Source of the DNA: Larix sibirica | Lineage: Eukaryota > Streptophyta > Pinopsida > Pinales > Pinaceae | Reading direction: 5' to 3' | Assembly: GCA_004151065.3 (NCBI GenBank) | Contig: NWUY0300033697.1 | Coordinates: 8,210-19,472 of the forward strand | Length of the DNA stretch: 11,263 bases | Shown here: positions 1 through 7,240 of the stretch, piece by piece | Numbering within the stretch: position 1 is the stretch's first letter | How the letters are laid out: each line of letters opens with the position of its first letter | The notes under the pieces: model-generated | What the model saw: the letters and a program-made list of their open reading frames with translations, nothing else | Told to the model about the DNA's origin: nothing | Databases searched by the model: none | Program-made: the position numbers and the translations under genes

Positions 1-206
1 ATAATATAGTGGATTCCTACCGGGTGCAATGTACAAAAGAGACAAGGAAACCTGACCTGGGAGGGAAATAGGGAGAAGTGTGCTGCGGTTTTTGAGGCTA
101 GGGAAGAGGATATGGTGGCGAGAGACAAGTAATTTTCTTCAATTGTGGGGAACTAGGTCATTTGGAAAGATACTTTGCTAATCCATGGGCTCTGTGCGCA
201 TATTGT
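1..206 (+). pseudogene. Truncated Ty3/gypsy gag fragment (zinc-knuckle region)
   Basis: This stretch aligns with 3600-3805 at about 90% by eye and is open at the window's left edge. Read in the frame of 126 (caa gta att), it gives a Gly/Arg-rich segment and then a decayed CCHC knuckle. There, Phe (TTC) stands for the first Cys, Cys and His follow, and Phe (TTT) stands for the last Cys; next come PWALC and the start of a further knuckle. In-frame stops lie at 69-71 (TAG), 93-95 (TGA) and 99-101 (TAG). The first two are also present in copy 1 at 3668 and 3692, so the fragment descends from an already damaged line. In the family this part of gag is a nucleocapsid that binds RNA. Similarity stops sharply at about 204-206, where unrelated DNA begins, which suggests insertion or a rearrangement breakpoint. 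Confidence 0.85.
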
Positions 207-336
207 TGTCACGTCCCCAATCCCTCGGTGACCTTTAGAGTGATTGGGAAACAAGCTGCTGGTCTTTTGTTTTCTTCCAAAATCTTATTCGCAATTCTGC
301 CATTTCTTACACAGCCACAATTATCTTTGGTCTGCA

Positions 337-1024
337 ACTCCGCAATCCGCAAGAAGCAATCCGCAGCCACAAGTCGGAAGTTGGAATCATATCTCCAAAA
401 TAAGTAGCATCAAAAACACCTCTCTCACTTCCGCAATTCCGCAATTCGAGATGTGGGAGTTGGAAATCCTGAGCTCCAATTACCCGCCATCGAAAACACC
501 TCTCCGACTTCTACAGTTCCACAATCCATGATGTGAGACTCAAAAATTCGTAGCGCCAATAATCCAACTTCGTAGCTTTCCTCTTCTGAATTCTACACTC
601 CGCAGTCTGCGATGCGGGAGTCGAAAAGACGAAACACCAATTCATCATTTCAACGAAAACGAGCCTCCAACTTCCACACTCTGCATCTGCGATGCAAGAG
701 TCCGAAAGTTGGAATGCCAATTGCACTATTCGACGAGAATGCGCCCTTGACTTCTGCATTCCGCAGTGTGAGATTTGGAAATGCAGAGAGCCAAAATTCC
801 TGGCACCAAAGAAAAACGATCCTGAATTCCGCATTCAGAAGTGTAGGAGTCGAAAATGCGTATTGCCAAAATGATCGGCCCCGAATAAATACGAACCCAA
901 CTTCCACATTCCGTAGTGTGGGAGTCGGAAATGCGGAGCGCCAAAATGCTCGGTGTTGCAGAAATGCACCCCTGACTTCCGTGTTCCGCAATGCAGATGC
1001 GGAAAGTCATGAGTTGGCCATGCC
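337..1024. repeat. Minisatellite, about nine diverged units, period 75-90 bp
   Basis: Units begin with an acttcc/aattcc-like motif at about 337, 427, 507, 590, 670, 750, 825, 900 and 975. Each continues with cgcagtgtgggagtcggaaatgcgg-type sequence (variable) and a gcgccaaa-like block. Spacing drifts from about 80-90 bp in the left half to exactly 75 bp in the right half (750, 825, 900, 975). Because 75 is a multiple of three and the units are poor in stops, long frames stay open on both strands here. Those frames are by-products of the repeat. Many units carry a short dyad such as tccgcatt paired with aatgcgga; the last has a perfect 7-bp stem at 984-990 and 998-1004. Divergence between units is high, so the array is old. 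Confidence 0.85.
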
Positions 1025-1640
1025 CTATCACAACCAACTTCCCATCCCGATAACTTCTTCATCCTCAGATCAATTTGGGAAAACTTGGTACTGTTGGAAA
1101 TATCTTGGATATCTCTATGCAATGGTGTGGATCCCTGCCACACTTGAGGACTCTAACCTTGCCTAATTTTGAATAAAAAAGATTCCCTGAACTCCATCAA
1201 AACCTCTTTATCCCACTGTCAATGCCCTGGAATATACCTACCAAGGAGCCTCCCTTCATCTTACCACAGAGGGGGCATAAACACATCAAGGGGGTGTCTA
1301 TTCTTTCCCCACATCCATTATTGAAGTATTATTCACCTCCTGGCCTTGCACTTTGTCATATTCATTGAAGAACCATCAGAGACTTATCCTAGCTTTCATC
1401 ATAGGCATAATAACAACATAAATACAAGTGTTCAGTCCATCAATCAGCTAGATCATTCCATGTATTTATACATAAACAAACAACCAACCATATATATGAA
1501 TTGGTATAATTCAGAGACAACAGGGAACACTTATCTTTAATTGAAACCACTAGGAAAACTGGATATGGACTGCAACATTCCAACCCAACCATAGGTCTCT
1601 GCCCAGCCTGTATTATTTCAACACTCAGAGACCACCCCCG
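1025..1640. other. Unrecognised stretch after the minisatellite
   Basis: No convincing gene is visible. Two weak transcription-like signals are AATAAA at 1172-1177 and TATTTATA at 1463-1470. Neither has supporting context, though both would fit inside an LTR. A 64-codon frame at 1346-1540 has no recognisable motif and is treated as chance. The segment ends at the N at 1641. Confidence 0.4.
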
Positions 1641-1641
1641 N
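1641..1641. other. Assembly gap (single N)
   Basis: One N separates the minisatellite-bearing segment from the retroelement leader. It is probably a placeholder of unknown true length, so linkage of 1-1640 to what follows is not proven by this sequence. Confidence 0.85.
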
Positions 1642-2188
1642 TTTTGTGAGTTTCTTATTTTGTTGTTTGAATGGGTGTAGAGGAATATTGAGATAGAGAC
1701 TACCTAGAGTGCACCTTGGCTAGTGGTATGGACAAAGGAAAATATTCAAGAACTGAAATATATAAACAATACTTGGTTTAGAGCCATCGAATTTTGGTTC
1801 CTACATGTGAAGGAATTTTCTATCATATACTTTTGCATAGGATCAAGTGAATCATATAGCCATGTTGAAGAAATATTTTAAGATGGTCCAAGAAAGAGGT
1901 TCTTGAAATTAATTATGCTCTGCATAAAGATGTTGTTCGTAGAGATGGGCCTGATGTCGATGAACCCCGATAGTATGGTAGCGTAATCCTTGCGTTGTGG
2001 GAATAGGGCATGATGAAGCGGGAGAATTGATTGGCGCGTTATCGATCCAAAAGAAAAAAAGACTCGAGAGGGAGAAAAGATATGAATGACAAGATGAGAC
2101 AAGACAAGCAGTAAGGAAAGAAAAGAAAGAAAATTAGTTGAAGGGAAAAGAAAATTTAGATTGTAGAGGAAGGAAGAATGATAGTGAT
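1642..2188 (+). other. Leader or upstream region of copy 1, no gene recognised
   Basis: The first 230 bp resemble nothing I know. From about 2040 the sequence is strongly purine-rich (runs of A and G to about 2190). That is typical of an untranslated leader or of a Lys/Glu-rich N-terminus: in the gag frame it would read as Lys/Glu-rich residues just before 2189. The minus-strand frames here (1878-2243 and 2134-2337) translate to Phe/Ser/Leu-rich strings, as expected opposite a purine tract, and are not called. If a 5' LTR exists for copy 1, its end should lie in or before this stretch. Confidence 0.4.
2032..2043 (+). other. Weak primer-binding-site candidate (TGGCGC...)
   Basis: TGGCGCGTTATC resembles the start of the TGGCGCC-type primer-binding site used by many plant Ty3/gypsy elements. 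It lies about 150 bp upstream of the first gag-frame coding. The match covers about the first six bases and is imperfect after that, and no LTR end (CA) sits directly before it. It could easily be chance. Confidence 0.18.
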
Positions 2189-4309
2189 TGGAAAGCACAA
2201 AAAGAATGTCCATAAGGTCCATCTGTTCCAGAAGGGTGTGCATAGTCTGGGAAAGAAGAGTGCTCAGAGGATGAGATACCTCCCAAGAGGTGTGGTATGG
2301 AAGAAATTGAGAGATCCGATGAAAAAAATGATGTCAAACCCGTGAGACATGAAGGAATTAGAAATCAAGAAGAACTGCAAGAACCAAATGTAAGGATGAT
2401 TGGAGCCTCTTGCATCATTAGAAGAGAGACTATGTAGAAATATTCAAGCTCCTTTGGAACTAGTATTTTCAGAAGATGCACACCAACTGGTGATCCACTC
2501 TTTTTCCCAACCCCTTAGTGTTCTTTATCAAATCAAGAAAACCAGTTATTACTTGAATTTGTTGAGGAAGAAAGACCCGAGAATGAACCTGAGTTGAGAT
2601 AAGTGCAAATTAGTCCTACATAGAGGATTAACCTATATTTAAAAATTTCAAGAAGTGCTAGTGCTATTCTAAGTCCATCAATTGCAAGTAGACATAAAAA
2701 CAAGCATATATTCATCAAGATGGTGATGACATCAATCTCTACATTGCGGTTACCCCAATTTCATTGGACTAGAAAAGATGATGCAAAACAACATTGGTTT
2801 ACTTGCAAGTAAAATTGAGTTGTAAAGAATATTACGAGTGAAGATGCGAAGATTGCATAGTTGGAAACCACATTCATAGACAAATCACTGACATTCTACA
2901 TGAGATATAAGACCATGGCCATTGCAAGTCAGCCTCATATGTTGAAAGAAATTAAGATTGACCCTCTAAAATAATTTTAGAAGTTGAATTCTGAGTCGTG
3001 GTGTATCACTGAGTTTAAAGAAATTAAAAATTGGGTTGGTTAGTCAGTGTGGGACTATGAACAATGATTCAAGATATTACTAGACTGATTTAGTTTTTAG
3101 ATCATGGATGTGCAACACTGTGATTGGTTCATTGTCTTTCTATTTCTGCATATAAGAGCTCATCTAATGCAACATAAGATGAAGACTTAATTCAATTCCT
3201 TAGAGATCGCCATCTAGTTGGAAGCGACTCTTGGAGTGGAAGTGTCACCAGGAATGGCGTACATTCAAGCATAGCTCGCCGCACTAGCTTAACAATTACA
3301 GCACTTTTCTACTGGGAAGATAGTTAGGGAAGAAATATGGTATAGCCTCTGTAGGATAGAAGGACATCATAAGAATGAATTCCCAATGTTAAACAATTAC
3401 AGGGGTACCGGTGCACCTAGACCTTTTCTGATAGTTCCGAAGTCTGAATGGTGTAAGATCTATAGAGCCTGGGGACATGTGCCTCCTAACTACCCCATGC
3501 TATAGATGTATGGGATCTCTGCTCACGCACTATTCTATGAGTTCTACAATTCCATCGGCCACAATGTGAATAATTGTTGTCCTATACAATTAATAAAAGA
3601 TAACATAGTGGATTCCTACCAGGTGCAAGGTACAAAAGAGACAAGGCAACCTGACCTGGGAGGAAAATAGGGAGAAGTGTGCAACAGTTTTTGAGGCCGA
3701 GGAAGAGGATATGGTGGAAGAAGACAAGTAATTTGCTTCAATTGTGGGGAACTAGGTCATTTGGAAAGAAACTATACTAAGCCATGGGCTCTGTGCACAT
3801 ATTTCCATAGCACAAAACATGTGATAGAGGAGTTTATGGATGTCGTCAAGAAATGGGAAGAGAAGAAATGTTGTTGTAATCTAGTTATGCTAGAACCAAG
3901 ATCAGGCAATGATGAGAAGAACCAGATACAGTTTAACATAGATACCAAAGGAGGTGCTTGGATAGGTGAAAACCTCATTGGATATTGCACTACAAGTGTA
4001 CCTATGGAGAAGAAGTTGAGAAAATTTGTACAACCCCCACCAAATTTTCAAGCAAATGAACAGTTATAGATCATGCGCGAAGCTCAGAGAGCTATCAAAG
4101 AAGCTATGCAAAGACAAGATGAAACACTATGCGCACGTGACGAAAAGGAAAAATGTAGAAGAATACAACATGGAGAAGAAATTATGTGTAGCATGCAAAA
4201 TGAGAAGATGAATCAAACCACGCAACGCACCACCACACCATGCAAAGAAAACCATCCCAAAGGATTATATAAAAGTCACAAGGAAGACCTAGTAAGTACT
4301 TTCTTGTGA
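2189..4309 (+). pseudogene. Gag polyprotein of copy 1 (capsid and nucleocapsid), degenerate
   Basis: The frame of 2189 (phase 2 of the window) reads first as a charged, acidic region (EECSEDEIPPK near 2255; FVEEERPENEPE near 2550). The capsid core follows from about 2720 to 3300. It has the gag-type pattern LPQF..., an aromatic/hydrophobic helix (LTFYMRY), EIK, SVWDY and FK, as in Retrotrans_gag domains. Five zinc knuckles (3341-3835) follow, with a GRGRGYGGRR-like basic stretch before the fourth (about 3690-3730). The end is a polar tail rich in Glu, Lys and Gln (3840-4309) that ends at TGA 4307, beyond which the same frame continues into protease. In the living family, gag forms the cytoplasmic particle and packages the RNA. 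More than 20 stops interrupt it. I cannot fix the true start; no start context stands out. Confidence 0.8.
3341..3835 (+). other. Array of five decayed CX2CX4HX4C zinc knuckles
   Basis: All are in one frame with perfect knuckle spacing. Knuckle 1 (3341-3382) reads Y, C, H, F; knuckle 2 (3452-3493) C, Y, H, Y; knuckle 3 (3536-3577) Y, Y, H, C; knuckle 4 (3734-3775) C, C, H, Y; and knuckle 5 (3794-3835) C, F, H, F. All five His remain, but 9 of 15 Cys are Tyr or Phe, so none could bind zinc normally. Most Ty3 gag proteins carry one or two knuckles, so five is a high number. Confidence 0.8.
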
Positions 4310-4999
4310 AATTGTATACATATATTAAATGAACCTCTTGTTGTCAATAAAGTAACTACTATGATTTCCAAGTTGATAATATATAATGAAGGTGAAGAAC
4401 GTATTTCTGTATCGCTTCCTAATAGGAATGCGTGAAATGTTAAGAGAAGAAGAACTGGAAAGGAATTCATGCTATCACTTGAATTAGGAGGATTTCATAT
4501 GATAGATGTTATGATTGATTTGGGGGTTGATGTGAACATTATTCGTAATAAGATGTGGGAATTGATGGGTAAGCGAAATTTGGTCTAGTCTCCCATTCAA
4601 ATTAGATTAGCAAACTAGTATAATGTCTTTCCCATTGGTAGGACAACTGGTGTGGAAGTAAACATTGATGGAATAAATAAAATGGTGGAATTTGAAGTTC
4701 TAGAAATACTGGAAGATACCGATCCTTATACTTCATGGTTAGGAATATATTTGACCTTTGATAACAATGCAATTCTGAACCTGAAGCACAGGTGCATGTC
4801 CTTTGCATCCGAAGAAGTGTGCATGATAGCTCCATTGGATGCTATAGAAGGAGAAAGGTATACAAAGCCAATTTGGTATGATATTGATGAGGGGGAGATA
4901 GAAAAAATCTATAATGTGACTTCTAGGGATTATATAAACGCTACAATAGATGGAGAGATTGGTTGGAAGAATGTAAAGTCATTTGATACAGATTCATAG
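4310..4999 (+). pseudogene. Retroviral-type aspartic protease of copy 1, degenerate
   Basis: In the same frame as gag, VMIDLGVDVNII (4508-4543) is the active-site region, with Asp at 4517 followed by Leu-Gly. Plant Ty3 elements often have D-L-G-[AS] where other retroviral proteases have D-[ST]-G, so the core Asp-Gly frame is kept. WELMGK follows, then stops at 4586 and 4616, then an open stretch 4652-4999. That stretch is hydrophobic and acidic, with LLGI/WLGIYLTFDNN-like sequence (4736-4770) at the usual place of the second conserved protease motif. The family role is cleavage of the polyprotein inside the particle. A private TGA sits at 4433 (copy 2 has TGC). The final 100 codons (MIAPLDA to SFDTDS) lie outside the protease fold and link it to the second gag-like domain. 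Confidence 0.75.
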
Positions 5000-5484
5000 G
5001 TTGTGATGGATTGATGGAAAAGTCAACTATATGAGGTGTCCACAAGGAGATGTGTGCGCATCCCAAAATCAGTCTTCTGGATTGGATCAGAGTTGCACGA
5101 TCCACCTATGTTTGATGGAATAGAGAAAGTAGATACTTTTATCAAGTAAATACAATCCCGAGTTACATAGGATAGATGAGTAGAAGCAATGGAGGCTATC
5201 ACCCGAGGAATGTTTGCACGTTGGTGGAAAACGAATAATTAGGATTTGACTAGTTGGTACATAGTGTAGACCTATCTCAAAAAGAGATTCCATCCTGTTG
5301 CTAATATAGAACTATTGAATAGATTCAAGGAAAATGAGAATCCAATTGAACACCTTGAATTATGTTAGCACAGATGGGAGACAAAGAATGTATTGCGCAC
5401 TCAATGGGTAAATATATTTGATCACACATTGGATGTTATACTATAGAGCTGGTATGTTCAACGGGAAAGAAGAAGAAGAAAAAA
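5000..5484 (+). pseudogene. Second gag-like (Retrotrans_gag-type) domain after the protease, copy 1
   Basis: The frame carries straight on from the protease with no shift. After stops at 4997 and 5015 it reads YEVSTRRCVRIPKS and DPPMFDG (about 5030-5120). It then gives a helical domain with MFARWWKTN (about 5207-5233), TYLKKRFHP (about 5270-5296), LLNRFKENENPIEHL (about 5312-5357) and SWYVQRE (about 5444-5465). The Trp-Trp, Lys-Arg-Phe and Pro-Ile-x-x-Leu pattern is the signature of plant gag capsid domains (Retrotrans_gag family). Seven stops interrupt it. A capsid-like domain on this side of the protease is unexpected. The same order occurs in copy 2, though most of it lies in the block identical between the copies. 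It may be a true second capsid or a repurposed linker domain. Confidence 0.65.
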
Positions 5485-5485
5485 G
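5465..5485 (+). repeat. GAA/AGA microsatellite ending in A6 at a frame change
   Basis: Several AAG repeats run into A6G. In the gag frame the last bases read A AAA AAG with a TGA at 5489-5491, and the continuation is in the -1 frame (gat ttg att from 5485). The same sequence is at 9006-9026 in copy 2. Replication slippage in the microsatellite is the simplest cause of the frame change. Confidence 0.6.
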
Positions 5486-5825
5486 ATTTGATTAAAGTGG
5501 CTACCGAATTTACTACCACATTTTGATTCAGTACAAGAGATCCAAACCTAGCCAAAGTTATACATAGAATCAAGCAAGTGATCTTTGGAGAAATACCACA
5601 TGAGGATATGACATAAAGGGTCATTTGTGCCTATGATCAGGACTTGGCAAGGCTGAACACACCTATATATTATTGGAAATTAGAGAGTACAGAACCAAAT
5701 CAATAAGAAGATCTGTGCAATGTACATATTAATTAAACTATGGGAGAACGTGCTTTGCAGGATGAGCCATTTTCCAGCATTGGGCCATAATTTTTGATCC
5801 ACTCAAAACAAAGAAACATAATATA
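5485..5825 (+). pseudogene. Polyprotein linker between second gag-like domain and RT, copy 1
   Basis: From 5485 the frame is shifted by -1 and reads DLIKVATEFTTTF, then LAKVIHRIKQVIFGEIPHEDM and so on to about 5770. Stops interrupt it (TGA 5536, TAA 5614, TAA 5704 among others). The start still looks like the end of the gag-like domain; the rest is a polar linker I cannot assign. A further shift brings the RT frame in at 5826. The block is identical in copy 2 (9026-9366). The minus-strand frame at 5436-5624 is a shadow. Confidence 0.55.
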
Positions 5826-6780
5826 GGAACGGACCAAGAGCTTAAGCTGGCCATAATCTAATATTATTGGGACTAGGAAATGATCACGTAGATAGTGGAT
5901 TTACTGAAGGAGTACGAGGATATTTTTCTGCGCAACTTATTTGAGATTGAAGGAATTGCAAGAGTGCTTGGAGAAATGAATATTTATCTAAAAGAAGGGG
6001 AAAAGATAGTTAATAAAAATCCATATAGATTGAACCTTAAGTATAAAGAGAGTGCGCAAAGAGCTAGATCGTATGTTGGATGCACAGATCATCTTCCCAG
6101 TGGAAGAATCATAATGGATAAGCCCAATGGTGGTACAAGACAAGAAGATAGGAGAAATACACATCTACTTTAATCTACACAACCTTAATGTATCATGCAT
6201 ACACGATATGTTCCTTACACCTTTCATAGATGAGGTGCTAGAGAACATAGGGGGTCGCAAATCCTATTCATTCACTGATGGATTTTTTGGCTACCATCAG
6301 GTGTGCATAGAAGAGGAAGATTGAACCAAAACAACTTTTGCAATCGAATGAGGATCATTTTCCTACATAGTGATGTCGTTTGCATTGAAGAATGCACCTA
6401 TGGTTTTCTCCAGGGTAGGTGTAGCTGCATTTAAAGAGTTCATGCATAAGTTTTTGGTAGTGTACCAAGATGACTGGGCTGTGTTCATTTTGTTAAAATA
6501 TCACCTGTAGGTCTTGCCTGTTATGCTAGATCACTATAGGAAGATGCATATTTCATTAAATATTAAGAAGTGCATTTTCTGCACCCCATTTGGTATCTTA
6601 CTCGGGCATGTTGTGTACAAAGAAGGTATGTTAATAGATATGGAGAAGATTTCCATCATAGTCAATATCCTGACCCCAACAAATGTGAAAGGTTTGTGCA
6701 AAACATTGGGACACATGGGTTACTATAGAAAGTTCATAAAAAACTATGCTAGCATAAAAAGGCCATAGGAGGAGCTACTG
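5826..6780 (+). pseudogene. Reverse transcriptase of copy 1, frameshifted, catalytic aspartates kept
   Basis: The lead-in (5895-6040, window phase 0) reads DLLKEYEDIF, ..GIARVLGEMN and NPYRLNLKYKE, the usual N-terminal region before RT in plant Ty3 elements. A frameshift near 6050 moves to phase 1, where the RT core follows. MVVQDKKIGEI is at 6127-6159, and YSFTDGFFGYHQV, with the first catalytic Asp, at 6277. FALKNAP follows, and then VYQDDW with the Asp pair at 6469-6474 in the YxDD box (6463-6474). The thumb/connection motif is at 6514-6768: KKCIFCTPFGILLGHVV, then LGHMGYYRKFI. The enzyme copies element RNA into DNA in the particle. Stops include 6322 and 6349 in the core, 6508 after the YQDD box, and 6766. 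The YxDD Tyr and Asp pair survive, so the catalytic triad is intact by chance in a broken gene. Confidence 0.9.
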
Positions 6781-7240
6781 TGAAAAGAAGTGAAGTATCA
6801 AGAGATGTTGGAATGTCAACAGGTGCTGGATATGTTAAAGGAGAGACTAGTGACTGTGCCAATTCTCATATTTCTCGACTGGACATGCATATTCCATGTA
6901 CATGTATATATGTCATCAATAATGCTAAGAGTCATCTTAGCTCAACTCAGGAAAGGATATATTGATCACCCTATCTCTTTCACAAGAAGGAATTTATCTA
7001 CAATCGAGAAGAATTATACCATGACTTAGCGAGAAGGCTTGGCAATGGTGTATGCATTACAAAAGTAATGCCATTACCTATTGGGGATTTCCTTCAATTT
7101 TTTCACATATCACTTTGCTTTGAGGTACTTAGTCAACAAACTAGTGTTGGGGGCATGCATTTGTCGATGGATGCTCATGTTCCAAGAATTGGAATTTGAA
7201 GTTGTAGTGAATCCAAGAAAACACAATGTTGGTCCTGATC
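6781..7240 (+). pseudogene. RNase H of copy 1, catalytic Asp residues replaced
   Basis: In phase 1, after TGA 6781 (probably a former Trp codon), the frame reads KEVKYQEML. It continues to FHVHVYMSS (about 6892-6918), where the first RNase H catalytic Asp should follow HV but is Tyr (6907-6909). ISFTRRNLSTIEKNY follows with its Glu at 7006-7008. Then FTYHFALRYLVNK (about 7102-7140) has Tyr at 7108-7110 where TDHxAL normally has Asp. The final part, RWMLMFQELEFEVV...PDRLSR, is the conserved C-terminal RNase H tail before integrase. RNase H removes RNA from the RNA-DNA hybrid during reverse transcription. With two of its acidic residues lost, this version could not work. Stops lie at 7024 and 7063. 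Confidence 0.88.

Larger units (their letters stand above)
207..1640 (+). mobile_element. Possible LTR or insertion of another element, 5' end at 207, cut by the N gap
   Basis: The gag fragment is interrupted exactly where TGTCACGTCCCC begins at 207. Plant Ty3/gypsy LTRs commonly begin TGTCACG, so this could be the 5' edge of a long LTR inserted into the old gag. The five bases before it (202-206, attgt) would be one half of a target-site duplication. No 3' end or matching duplication is visible, because the contig breaks at N 1641. The interior holds a minisatellite and then about 600 bp I do not recognise. There is no second copy in the window, so LTR identity is inference only. Alternatives are a satellite-bearing unclassified repeat or a rearranged contig end. 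Confidence 0.35.

Noticed and set aside
337-1024. CRISPR-like array
   Set aside because: Units are long, diverged and contiguous, with no constant short repeat alternating with unique spacers. The context is plant retroelement DNA.
511-1143. Four overlapping minus-strand frames of 102-113 codons
   Set aside because: They are the reverse side of the same minisatellite units in different frames. Openness in many frames at once reflects repeat composition, not coding.
612-1166. A 184-codon open frame on the + strand with repeated FRSVG.GNA-like units
   Set aside because: It lies over the minisatellite, whose 75-bp period keeps frames open. Several minus-strand frames of similar length overlap it, and no domain or start context supports a protein.
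1725-1736. TGGTAT as a tRNA-Met primer-binding site
   Set aside because: Only the first six bases match the usual TGGTATCAGAGC, and there is no LTR end beside it.
1878-2337. Minus-strand frames rich in Phe, Ser and Leu
   Set aside because: They lie opposite a purine-rich tract and a gag-frame coding stretch on the + strand, which explains their composition. No signal peptide or family pattern is convincing.
2189-5484. TAG read as an amino acid (alternative genetic code)
   Set aside because: TAG falls where different residues are expected (Gln sites and a Trp site such as 4586), TGA and TAA are also present, and frameshifts and lost catalytic residues occur. Decay explains it better.
4602-5624. 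Minus-strand frames of 60-77 codons, repeated in copy 2
   Set aside because: They are antisense shadows of protease, second gag-like and linker coding, conserved only because the whole repeat is.
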